Below are positions 25,782 to 33,839 of a stretch of DNA of 64,000 bases, one piece after another. The DNA lies in the NCBI GenBank assembly GCA_045630285.1, contig JAZQSX010000019.1:1-64000 (forward strand), in the 5' to 3' direction. The DNA is from RGIG3009 sp045630285. Its GTDB lineage: Bacteria > Bacillota > Clostridia > Oscillospirales > Acutalibacteraceae. A model generated the notes under the pieces. The model worked only from the letters and a program-made list of their open reading frames with translations. It was not told where the DNA came from and searched no databases. The number at the start of each line of letters is the position of its first letter. Within the stretch, counting starts at the first letter, position 1. A program made the translations under genes and the position numbers.

Positions 25782-28700
25782 GTGGCCTTTGTGCATCTTC
25801 ATGTTCACAGTGAATACAGCCTACTGGATGGCGCTTGCCGTCTGGATGGGCTGATTTCGCGTGCCAAGGAGTTGGGACAAAGCGCTGTGGCGGTGACCGA
25901 TCACGGCGTGATGTATGGATTGGTGGAGTTTTACAAAGCCGCCAAAAAAGCGGGCATCAAACCTGTTTTAGGATGCGAGGCCTACGTAGCGTCCCGCACG
26001 AGACACGACCGTCAGCACGGAATTGACAGCGAAAATCACCATTTGGTGCTGCTGTGCGAAAACGAGACGGGGTATGCGAACCTGGTGCGCCTTATTTCGG
26101 CAGCCTGGACCGAAGGCTTTTACAGCAAGCCTCGTGTTGACCGTGAATTGCTTTTGAAATATCACGAGGGTCTCATTGCTTTGTCAGCGTGCTTGGCGGG
26201 TGAGATCCCGTCGGCACTCCGGCAGGGGAATTTTGAAGAAGCACGCCGACTGGCATTGGAATATCGTTCGATTTTTGGAAAGGATAATTTCTTTCTGGAG
26301 TTGCAGGACCACGGCATCGCCGAGCAGGCGACGGTAAACCGGGGACTGATCCGTTTGTCGAGGGAGACGGGTATTCCGTTGGTGTGTACCAACGATTCCC
26401 ATTATCTCGCCCGTGAGGACGCACAGGTGCAGAAGGTGTTGCTGTGCATTCAGACGAATACCACAGTGGACGAACCTAACCCCATGGCGTTTGAAACCGA
26501 AGAGTTTTATTTAAAATCCGAAGAGGAAATGCGGGCGTTGTTTGCCGAGTGCCCCGAGGCGGTGGATAATACGGCTCGCATCGCTGAGCGTTGCAACGTG
26601 GAACTGGAGTTTGGTCACACCAAGCTTCCGCATTTTGACGCTCCGGGCGGGGACAGCAAGGCGTATTTCCGAACACTTTGTTATGAAGGCTTGCACCGCC
26701 GTTACGGAGCGGCGCCCGAGGCGGCGATCGTGCAGCGGTTGGAATATGAGATGGAGACCGTCGAGCGGATGGGATACGTCGATTATTATTTGATCGTGAA
26801 CGATTTTGTGCAGTACGCACGCAGCCACGATATTCCGGTCGGTCCTGGGCGAGGCTCGGGTGTGGGTAGCTTGTGTGCTTATTGCATCGGGATCACAGGT
26901 ATTGACCCCATACGGTACAATCTTTTGTTTGAGCGGTTTCTCAATCCCGAGCGTGTCAGCATGCCGGACTTTGATATTGACTTTTGCAATGAAAAGCGCC
27001 AGCTGGTGATCGACTACGTCATTCGCAAGTACGGTGCCGATCACGTGGCGCAGATCGTGACCTTTGGTACGCTGGCGGCACGGGCGGCCATTCGTGACGT
27101 GGCACGTGCGTTGGGGCTGCCGTATGCGGTGGGAGATACCGTTGCCAAACGGGTGCCGTGGGAGCTGAATATGACGCTTACCAAGGCGCTGGAGCAGTCC
27201 CGACCGCTGAAAGAGCTGTACGACAACGACGATCAGGTTAAACGGTTGGTGGACATGGCGAAGCGGGTGGAGGGAATGCCTCGACACGCTTCCACGCACG
27301 CCGCCGGCGTGGTGTTCACCGCCGATCCCGTGTCGGAGTACGTGCCGCTGTGCCTGAACGGCGATCTGGTGGCGACGCAGTATACGATGACGGCGCTCGA
27401 AGAGCTGGGATTGCTGAAAATGGACTTTTTGGGTCTGCGCAACCTGACGATCATCGACGACGCCGTGCGGATGATCCGTAGCTCGGCCGATCCGTTGTTT
27501 GATATTAACGCCGTGCCGCTGGACGAGCCTGCGGTCTATAAAATGCTGTCGCAAGGTAACAGCGACGGTGTGTTTCAGTTTGAATCGGCCGGAATGAAGC
27601 GGGTGCTGACACAGCTCAAGCCCGACCATTTCGAGGATCTCATTGCGGTGATATCGCTGTTCCGTCCCGGCCCGATGGAGTCGATCCCGAGGTACATTGA
27701 AAATCGACATCATCCGGAGCGGGTGACATACCGCCATCCGCTGTTAAAGCCGATTTTGGAAGTGACCTACGGCTGCATCGTCTATCAGGAACAGGTTATG
27801 CAGATTTTCCGTGACCTCGGCGGGTACTCGCTGGGGCGTGCCGATTTGGTGCGCCGTGCGATGTCCAAGAAAAAACACGACGTAATGCAAAAGGAACGGG
27901 AGATCTTCCTGCACGGCTTGGTCGGTGAGGACGGCACGGTGCAGGTGGAGGGTTGCATCCGCCGTGGTGTGCCGCAGGCCGTCGGCGAGGCGATCTTTGA
28001 AGAAATGGCGTCGTTTGCGTCGTATGCGTTTAATAAATCCCATGCGGCGGCGTATGCGTTGGTCGCCTATCAAACGGCGTATCTGAAAGTAAAATATCCG
28101 CATCGGTATATGGCGGCGCTGCTGACCAGCGTGCTGGACAGCGGCAAGGTTGCCGGCTATATCGGTGAGTGTGACCGTCTGCGCATCCGTGTGCTGCCGC
28201 CGTCGGTCAACGAGAGCGTTGCCGCTTTTACCGTGGTGGACGATCACATTCGCTTCGGTTTATTGGCGGTGAAAAACCTGGGAAGCGCACTGATTCGGGA
28301 ATTGGTGCGTGATCGGGAAGAGGAAGGTCCGTTTACGAGCTTTTACTCCTTCTGCCGCCGTATGGTGCGTCATCGGGAGTTTAACCGTCGTGCGCTGGAC
28401 AGCCTGATCCGTTGCGGTGCGCTGGACGGACTTGGCGCCAATCGCCGCCAGATGCTGGAGGCGTCGGCGCTGGTGCTTGACCAGTTGGAGGAAACGGGAC
28501 GCCGCAATCTGGAAGGACAGATCGGCTTTTTCGATCAGGGAGATCTGGCGGAGAATAACGAGCCGCCGCTTCCGAACGTGAGCGAGCTGCCGTATGAGGA
28601 TCTGCTGGCCATGGAAAAGGAAGTATCGGGTCTGTACCTGACGGGACATCCGCTCAAGCCTTACGAGGGACTGTACTCTCGGCTGCGTGCCGATCGCAGC

Positions 28701-29306
28701 GATGCGATCTTGGATGCGTTCGCTGAGACGCTTCCCGACGAGGCGGGGGACTACGCCGACGGGCAGACCGTGCATCTGCTGGGTATGGTGGGGTCGGTGC
28801 AGATCAAATCGACCCGCACCGGCGCTCAAATGGCCTATGCCACGCTGGAGGATCTGTACGGTTCGCTGGAGCTGGTGGTGTTTACTAAGGCGTTGGAGCA
28901 GTACCGTTCGATACTGCGAGTTGGTGAAATGGTGGTCGTGCAGGGACGGTTGAGCGCCCGTGAGGACGAGGATCCGAAGGTGCTTGTTTCGACGATCGAA
29001 GCGGCGCCTGCCGCCGATGCGTTGCCACCCGAACCGCTGACGCCTCAGCCGACGCCAAAGTCGGCACCAAAATCGGTAGCAAATCCCGGCGTATACCTGA
29101 AAATACCGTCGCTGGACAGTACCCAGTGGAAGCAGGTTTCCAAGGTGCTGAAAGCGTTGGGTGGCGAGACGCCGGTGTACGTCCGTGTGGCGGATACCGG
29201 AAAGCTGATGCGGACACCCGCTGATTTGTGGGTGACGCCGCACGCCGTGCTGATCGGTGAATTGGAGCGCATTTTAGGACGCGAAAATGTTGCAAAAATG
29301 TGCTGA
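25782..29306 (+). CDS. dnaE: DNA polymerase III subunit alpha (DnaE type)
   Basis: DnaE-type replicative polymerase; in Bacillota with PolC it extends lagging-strand primers. The 1174 aa product has an N-terminal PHP domain (HLHVHSEYS), catalytic aspartates D396 and D398 in PDFDIDF and D548 in KMDFLGLRN, the helix-hairpin-helix region, and a C-terminal OB fold (about residues 1000-1070). I chose the GTG at 25782, eight bases after GCGGGAGG; an in-frame GTG at 25773 overlaps that site. It follows whiA closely; pfkA after it has its own promoter. Confidence 0.96.
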   Translation: MAFVHLHVHSEYSLLDGACRLDGLISRAKELGQSAVAVTDHGVMYGLVEFYKAAKKAGIKPVLGCEAYVASRTRHDRQHGIDSENHHLVLLCENETGYANLVRLISAAWTEGFYSKPRVDRELLLKYHEGLIALSACLAGEIPSALRQGNFEEARRLALEYRSIFGKDNFFLELQDHGIAEQATVNRGLIRLSRETGIPLVCTNDSHYLAREDAQVQKVLLCIQTNTTVDEPNPMAFETEEFYLKSEEEMRALFAECPEAVDNTARIAERCNVELEFGHTKLPHFDAPGGDSKAYFRTLCYEGLHRRYGAAPEAAIVQRLEYEMETVERMGYVDYYLIVNDFVQYARSHDIPVGPGRGSGVGSLCAYCIGITGIDPIRYNLLFERFLNPERVSMPDFDIDFCNEKRQLVIDYVIRKYGADHVAQIVTFGTLAARAAIRDVARALGLPYAVGDTVAKRVPWELNMTLTKALEQSRPLKELYDNDDQVKRLVDMAKRVEGMPRHASTHAAGVVFTADPVSEYVPLCLNGDLVATQYTMTALEELGLLKMDFLGLRNLTIIDDAVRMIRSSADPLFDINAVPLDEPAVYKMLSQGNSDGVFQFESAGMKRVLTQLKPDHFEDLIAVISLFRPGPMESIPRYIENRHHPERVTYRHPLLKPILEVTYGCIVYQEQVMQIFRDLGGYSLGRADLVRRAMSKKKHDVMQKEREIFLHGLVGEDGTVQVEGCIRRGVPQAVGEAIFEEMASFASYAFNKSHAAAYALVAYQTAYLKVKYPHRYMAALLTSVLDSGKVAGYIGECDRLRIRVLPPSVNESVAAFTVVDDHIRFGLLAVKNLGSALIRELVRDREEEGPFTSFYSFCRRMVRHREFNRRALDSLIRCGALDGLGANRRQMLEASALVLDQLEETGRRNLEGQIGFFDQGDLAENNEPPLPNVSELPYEDLLAMEKEVSGLYLTGHPLKPYEGLYSRLRADRSDAILDAFAETLPDEAGDYADGQTVHLLGMVGSVQIKSTRTGAQMAYATLEDLYGSLELVVFTKALEQYRSILRVGEMVVVQGRLSAREDEDPKVLVSTIEAAPAADALPPEPLTPQPTPKSAPKSVANPGVYLKIPSLDSTQWKQVSKVLKALGGETPVYVRVADTGKLMRTPADLWVTPHAVLIGELERILGRENVAKMC

Positions 29307-29342
29307 AATGTTGCATCTTTTCGATATTTGTGACTTTTTTGC

Positions 29343-29371
29343 TTGCTATTTGCAAAAACGATGTATATAAT
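29343..29371 (+). promoter_or_regulatory. Sigma-A promoter of pfkA
   Basis: TTGCTA (29343-29348), 17 bases, TATAAT (29366-29371), about 35 bases before the pfkA start. Confidence 0.8.
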
Positions 29372-29412
29372 AGTGAAAGTTGACCTTCGCAACACAAAGG
29401 AGAATTGGAGCT

Positions 29413-30381
29413 ATGGCTATTAAGAAGATTGCGGTATTGACAAGCGGCGGCGACGCCCCAGGTATGAACGCTGCGGTGCGTGCAGTCGTGCGTACGGCAC
29501 TTGGCAAGGGCGTTGAAGTCTACGGCGTGTACCGTGGTTATAACGGCTTGATCAACGGTGATCTGGTGCCGCTGAATCTGCGCAGCGTTTCGGACATCAT
29601 TCATCGTGGCGGCACGGCGCTGTATACGGCTCGCAGCCCTGAGTTCTGCACCGAAGAGGGTATGCAGAAGGCGGTTAGCATCTGCGAAAAATACGGTATC
29701 GAGGGCTTGGTCGTTGCCGGCGGTGACGGCTCGTTCCGTGGCGCACAGGATTTAACTCGTCACGGCGTTCCGTGCATCGGCTTGCCCTGTACCATTGATA
29801 ACGATATTGCCTGCTGCGAGCAGACGATCGGTTACGATACGGCGCTGAACACGTGTATGGAAATGATCGACAAGCTGCGTGACACCTCGCAATCGCACGA
29901 CCGCTGCAGCGTGGTTGAGGTTATGGGTCGTCACGCCGGTTACCTGGCACTCAACGTGGGTATTGCTGTGGGTGCTACCAGTATTCTGGTGCCGGAAATG
30001 CCGTACGATTTTGAGCGGGATATTTTGGCACGTATGAAGAAAACCTCCGCTACCGGCAAAAAGCATTTTATCATCATCGTTGCCGAAGGCATCGGTCACG
30101 TGGTGGAGATTGCCGAGCGTATCCAGAAGGAAACGGGCGTCGAGTCCCGTGCGACGATTTTGGGCCACGTGCAGCGTGGCGGCGACCCGACGGTGCGTGA
30201 CCGTGTGCTGGCCAGCCAGATGGGTCACTATGCCGTGGAGCTGTTGCTTGCCGGCAAGAGCAACCGTGTCGTCACCATTCAGAGCGATCACCTGACGGAT
30301 TTTGACATCGAGGATGCCCTGCGGATGAAGAAGCCGTTTGATCAGGAACTGTTCCGCATCGCCCACGAGATTTCCATTTAA
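29413..30381 (+). CDS. pfkA: 6-phosphofructokinase
   Basis: ATP-dependent phosphofructokinase, the committing step of glycolysis. The 322 aa length is that of the bacterial allosteric enzyme. Motifs are TSGGDAPGMNA, the ATP site GGDGSFRGA, catalytic PCTIDND (Asp129) and GHVQRGGDPT with effector residues. The start MAIKKIAVLTSGGD has an AAAGGAG site; upstream in-frame codons lie inside the leader. It is transcribed from 29343-29371 and pairs functionally with the ROK glucokinase and hprK upstream. Confidence 0.98.
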   Translation: MAIKKIAVLTSGGDAPGMNAAVRAVVRTALGKGVEVYGVYRGYNGLINGDLVPLNLRSVSDIIHRGGTALYTARSPEFCTEEGMQKAVSICEKYGIEGLVVAGGDGSFRGAQDLTRHGVPCIGLPCTIDNDIACCEQTIGYDTALNTCMEMIDKLRDTSQSHDRCSVVEVMGRHAGYLALNVGIAVGATSILVPEMPYDFERDILARMKKTSATGKKHFIIIVAEGIGHVVEIAERIQKETGVESRATILGHVQRGGDPTVRDRVLASQMGHYAVELLLAGKSNRVVTIQSDHLTDFDIEDALRMKKPFDQELFRIAHEISI

Positions 30382-30402
30382 AAACTTTTTTGCAAAAGCG
30401 TA

Positions 30403-30430
30403 TTGACTTTTGCTGAAATTGCGGTATAAT
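30403..30430 (+). promoter_or_regulatory. Sigma-A promoter of the infC operon
   Basis: TTGACT (30403-30408), 16 bases, TATAAT (30425-30430). It gives a leader of about 145 bases before infC. Confidence 0.85.
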
Positions 30431-30436
30431 ATACCG

Positions 30437-30553
30437 GTAACAAACAAAGCAGAGCGCCCGCTCTCACCTGCAGATTCCGTTCTCGACAGGTTGATAAGAT
30501 CTTCCAAACCGGTGGTAAGAATCGCGCGGGCAGTTTTTCTGCCCGCGTTTTTT
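30437..30553 (+). promoter_or_regulatory. L20-type leader with transcription attenuator
   Basis: The infC leader ends in a strong terminator: CGCGGGCAG (30525-30533), loop TTTTT, CTGCCCGCG (30539-30547), then six T. Upstream, GCCCGC at 30456-30461 is complementary to GCGGGC (30526-30531) in the terminator's first arm and could form an antiterminator; a second stem ACCTG/CAGGT lies between. In Bacillus the same operon is controlled by ribosomal protein L20 binding its leader and favouring termination. Regulation by L20 here is inferred from position and structure. Confidence 0.75.
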
Positions 30554-30581
30554 ACGCAGTAAAAGGTGGAGGTGTTTCCCC

Positions 30582-31100
30582 ATAGCAACAAAGGAGATAC
30601 AAATCAACGAACAGATCCACGACAGCGAATTGCGCATCATTGGCGAGGACGGTGCCCAGTTGGGTGTGATGTCCGCTCAGGAGGCGCTGGTGCTGGCGGA
30701 AGAGAAGGGTCTGGACTTGGTTAAGATCGCACCCAATGCTACGCCGCCGGTGTGCCGTATCATGGATTACGGTAAGTATCGGTTTGAGCAGGCGAAGAAG
30801 GAAAAGGAAGCACGGAAAAATCAGAGACAGGTCGAGACCAAAGAGATTCGTTTGTCGCTTAACATCGACGTAGCGGATTTCAACACCAAGGCGAAGCACG
30901 CCCTGCGCTTTTTGCAGGACGGCAACAAGGTGAAGGTCTCCATTCGTTTCCGCGGTCGTGAAATGGGTCATCCCGAGATCGGTCTTGACACGATGAATCG
31001 ATTTGCCGAAGCGTGTGCCGAGATGGCGCAGGTTGAAAAGCCCGCCAAGATGGAAGGCCGCAACATGCTGATGTTCTTAGCACCGAAGGCTGCAAAATAA
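30582..31100 (+). CDS. infC: Translation initiation factor IF-3
   Basis: IF-3 binds the 30S subunit, blocks early 50S joining and proofreads the start codon. The product is 172 aa with N domain (QINEQIHDSELRIIG), a lysine-rich linker and C domain (KVKVSIRFRGREMGH). No ATG, GTG or early TTG fits the N terminus. I chose ATA at 30582, seven bases after a strong GGTGGAGGTG site, because it restores the family N terminus ATKEIQINEQ. An ATC at 30603, six bases after AAAGGAG, is the alternative. Non-canonical starts are known for infC and allow self-repression. Confidence 0.93.
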   Translation: MATKEIQINEQIHDSELRIIGEDGAQLGVMSAQEALVLAEEKGLDLVKIAPNATPPVCRIMDYGKYRFEQAKKEKEARKNQRQVETKEIRLSLNIDVADFNTKAKHALRFLQDGNKVKVSIRFRGREMGHPEIGLDTMNRFAEACAEMAQVEKPAKMEGRNMLMFLAPKAAK

Positions 31101-31128
31101 GTGTGAACAAATTAAGGAGGATATTGTT

Positions 31129-31326
31129 ATGCCCAAAATCAAGACTCACAGCGGCGCAAAAAAGCGTTTTAAGCTGACCAAGACCGGCAAGGTCGTGCGC
31201 GCCCACGCCTACAAATCTCACATTCTGAACAAGAAGACCACCAAGCGGAAGCGCAATCTCCGCAAGACCACTACTGCTGATGTGACGAATGTGGCTCAGG
31301 TAAAGCGCCTGATCCCCTACAAATAA
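31129..31326 (+). CDS. rpmI: 50S ribosomal protein L35
   Basis: Ribosomal protein L35 of the large subunit, 65 aa and highly basic, beginning MPKIKTHSGAKKRFK as in the family. It has an AAGGAGGA site and lies between infC and rplT in the conserved infC-rpmI-rplT operon, so it should share control by the leader attenuator. Confidence 0.98.
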   Translation: MPKIKTHSGAKKRFKLTKTGKVVRAHAYKSHILNKKTTKRKRNLRKTTTADVTNVAQVKRLIPYK

Positions 31327-31355
31327 TCGAAGTTCGGAAATGGAGGAACTGAAAC

Positions 31356-31712
31356 ATGGCTCGTGTTAAAGGCGCAATGATGACGCGCAAAAGAAGAAAG
31401 AAGGTACTGAAGCTCGCGAAGGGTTATTTTGGTGCCAAGTCCAAGTTGTTCCGCACTGCGAAGCAGGCGGTCATGAAGTCCGGCCAGTACGCATACGTCG
31501 GCCGCAAGCAGCGCAAGCGTGATTTCCGCCGTCTGTGGATCACCCGTATCTCGGCTGCGGCGAAGGCGAATGGTATGAACTATTCCACCTTCATGAACGG
31601 CTTGAAGAAGGCCAACATCACGCTTAACCGCAAGATGCTGGCGGAGCTGGCAGTTTCGGATGCCGCCGCTTTTGCGGGTCTGGCAGAAAAGGCCAAGGCT
31701 GCCTTAAATTAA
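31356..31712 (+). CDS. rplT: 50S ribosomal protein L20
   Basis: Ribosomal protein L20, needed early in 50S assembly and the known autorepressor of this operon in Bacillus. The 118 aa product starts MARVKGAMMTRKRRKKVLKL and has the conserved YVGRKQRKRDFR. A TGGAGGAA site precedes the ATG. A GC-rich hairpin after the gene probably ends most transcripts. Confidence 0.98.
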   Translation: MARVKGAMMTRKRRKKVLKLAKGYFGAKSKLFRTAKQAVMKSGQYAYVGRKQRKRDFRRLWITRISAAAKANGMNYSTFMNGLKKANITLNRKMLAELAVSDAAAFAGLAEKAKAALN

Positions 31713-31721
31713 GCTCGATTT

Positions 31722-31760
31722 GCGCCCGCCGGCATCGCCTGCGGGCGCTGTTGTCATTCT
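31722..31760 (+). terminator. Hairpin after rplT (likely terminator)
   Basis: GCGCCCGC (31722-31729) and GCGGGCGC (31741-31748) form a stem with an 11-base loop, followed by the interrupted T tract TGTTGTCATTCTT. Termination is probably incomplete. Confidence 0.6.
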
Positions 31761-31786
31761 TACGGACAGAAATGAGGACGTTGAAC

Positions 31787-32593
31787 GTGGAGATCACCAG
31801 TCGGGATAATCGCCTGATCAAGGAATATCGCCGCCTGTCGGAAGAGGCTCGCTTTCGCCGTGAAAGCGGGCGTTTTGCGGTGGAGGGCGCACGGCTTTGC
31901 GCCGATGCGGCGCAGACCGGCGTTGTGATCCCGGCGGCGTTTTTCACCGCCCGTGCACGGGAATTGTACGCCGAGCAGACCGCCGCCGTCGCTGCGGTGG
32001 CAGAGGCGGTGTACGAGATTCCCGAAGCACTGTCCCGGTATTTGGCGGACACCAATTCCCCGCAGGGCGTATTCTGCATTGCGGTGATGCCGGAGCATCC
32101 TCGGGCAGCGTCGGAGCTGCCTGCCGAGGGGCGTTTTGCGGCACTGGAAATGATTCAGGATCCCGGCAATCTGGGTACGATGATCCGTACTGCTGAGGCG
32201 TTTGGTCTGTCCGGACTGTTGCTTTCGGACGGGTGCTGTGATCCGTACAGCCCGAAGGTTTTGCGTGCCAGTATGGGCGGCGTATTTCGTCTGCCGCTGT
32301 ATGCAGCAGGCGATCTGACGGAGACCTTGCCGCAGCTGGCGTCGCAAGGATGGCATCCCGCCGCTTGCGTGGTGGATGCGACGGCGCAGGCGGTGCAAGC
32401 GGCAAGGCTGAGTGAGCGGGTGATTCCGATCATCGGCAACGAAGGGAACGGCTTGCGCACGCAGACCGTAGCGGCTTGTCCGCAGCGCATCACCATTCCC
32501 ATGGCCGGTCGGGCGGAGTCGCTTAACGCTTCTATGGCCGCCGGCATCCTGTTCTGGGAAATGGTGCGAAAGGACGGAACGGCGGATGCGTAA
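31787..32593 (+). CDS. TrmH/SpoU family RNA 2'-O-methyltransferase
   Basis: SPOUT-class methyltransferase that 2'-O-methylates rRNA or tRNA using SAM. The 268 aa product has an N-terminal substrate-binding domain (residues 1-100) and the C-terminal knot with LEMIQDPGNLGTMIRTAEAFG, IIGNEGNGL and IPMAGRAESLNASMAAGILFWE, cited in parts. I chose the GTG at 31787 (MEITSRDNRLIK) with a GAGGA site 8 bases upstream, matching the usual family start; an ATG at 31772 would add five residues. It overlaps dprA by eight bases. Confidence 0.92.
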   Translation: MEITSRDNRLIKEYRRLSEEARFRRESGRFAVEGARLCADAAQTGVVIPAAFFTARARELYAEQTAAVAAVAEAVYEIPEALSRYLADTNSPQGVFCIAVMPEHPRAASELPAEGRFAALEMIQDPGNLGTMIRTAEAFGLSGLLLSDGCCDPYSPKVLRASMGGVFRLPLYAAGDLTETLPQLASQGWHPAACVVDATAQAVQAARLSERVIPIIGNEGNGLRTQTVAACPQRITIPMAGRAESLNASMAAGILFWEMVRKDGTADA

Positions 32594-33812
32594 GTCGCTC
32601 GTTTATTGGATCTGGGTGCAACGTGCCGTCGGCGCCGGAAGCTCGGATGCCGGACGGCTGTTGGCGTCGTTTGACACGGGAGAAGCGATCTACCGTGCTG
32701 ACCGTGCGGCGTTGATGCGGTGCGGGGTGCGTGGTCGGGCGTTGGAGGCGTTGTGCCGTAAGGAGCTGGACGCTGCCGAGAAGCAGTATGAACAGTGCTC
32801 ACGGCTGGGCTGGATGCTCACGCCGGAGGATGAGCTGTATCCGGATTTGCTTCGTCAGATCTATTCTCCGCCGTTGGTGCTGTATGGCAAGGGGCGGCTG
32901 CCCGAGTTCGGTGAATCAGCCACACCTGCGATTGCTATGGTAGGTACACGAGAGTGTACACCGTACGGTGCGGCGACGGCAGCAGCGTTGTCTGCGGGCT
33001 TGGCTGTGGCGGGCTGTCCCATTATCAGCGGCGGCGCACGAGGCATTGATCGTGCCGCACACGAAGGGACGTTATACGCCGGAGGTTGTGCGGTGGTGGT
33101 GCAAGCGTGCGGTTTGGACGTCAACTATCCGATTCCCAACCGCGATTTGCGACAAAGCGTTTTGGAAAACGGCGGGGCGATACTCACCGAGTTTGCACCG
33201 GGTACCAAGGCGGTACGTGGCAATTTCCGCATTCGCAATCGCCTGATCAGCGGATTGGCCCGTGGGGTTTGCGTGGTGGAGGCGCCCGGTATCAGTGGTG
33301 CTTTGATCACCGCCCGTGCGGCGAGAGATCAGGGACGTGACGTGTTTGTTGTTCCAGGTCGGGTCACCGATGAAAGCAGTGCCGGATCGCACGAGCTGAT
33401 TCGGGAGGGTGCCGCTCTGGTAACACGTCCGTCGGATATTTTGTCCGAATATCCTGCCCACTTCAGCACAAAACTGACAGCAGAAGCCGACCGAGGGCAG
33501 GTGGCTTATTACGAATGGCTGGAGCAGGGCTCCAGGAAACAGCTCAAGGTAGCGGATGCGCCGGTGGAGATTGAGGTTTCCGCTGTTTCGCCTGTGGAGA
33601 CCATGGGCGAACCGATAGCGTGTCCCGAATTTGCCGGTGAGCTGGCACGCAGAGTGTATGCGTGTATTACGACCGAAGAACTCACGGTGGATGACATCTG
33701 CGAACGTGAAGGATTGACGACCGGTGACGTGTTTGCTGCACTGACCGAGTTGGAGATCTTTGGGTGCGTGGAGCGTCGCCCCGGAAAACGATATATCGTC
33801 AGCGGTGGCTGA
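32586..33812 (+). CDS. dprA: DNA processing protein DprA
   Basis: DprA (Smf) binds incoming single-stranded DNA during transformation and loads RecA. The 408 aa product has an N-terminal SAM-like region, the Rossmann core with VGTRECTPYG, SGGARGIDRAAH, NPxN-type IPNRDLR and NRLISGLARGVCVVEA, and a C-terminal winged-helix domain (about 345-405). The gene is conserved even in non-competent bacteria. It begins inside the end of the methyltransferase gene and is followed by topA 27 bases later, the usual Bacillota arrangement. Confidence 0.95.
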   Translation: MRKSLVYWIWVQRAVGAGSSDAGRLLASFDTGEAIYRADRAALMRCGVRGRALEALCRKELDAAEKQYEQCSRLGWMLTPEDELYPDLLRQIYSPPLVLYGKGRLPEFGESATPAIAMVGTRECTPYGAATAAALSAGLAVAGCPIISGGARGIDRAAHEGTLYAGGCAVVVQACGLDVNYPIPNRDLRQSVLENGGAILTEFAPGTKAVRGNFRIRNRLISGLARGVCVVEAPGISGALITARAARDQGRDVFVVPGRVTDESSAGSHELIREGAALVTRPSDILSEYPAHFSTKLTAEADRGQVAYYEWLEQGSRKQLKVADAPVEIEVSAVSPVETMGEPIACPEFAGELARRVYACITTEELTVDDICEREGLTTGDVFAALTELEIFGCVERRPGKRYIVSGG

Positions 33813-33839
33813 CAAAAGAAAGGGTAACAGGTGAACGGC

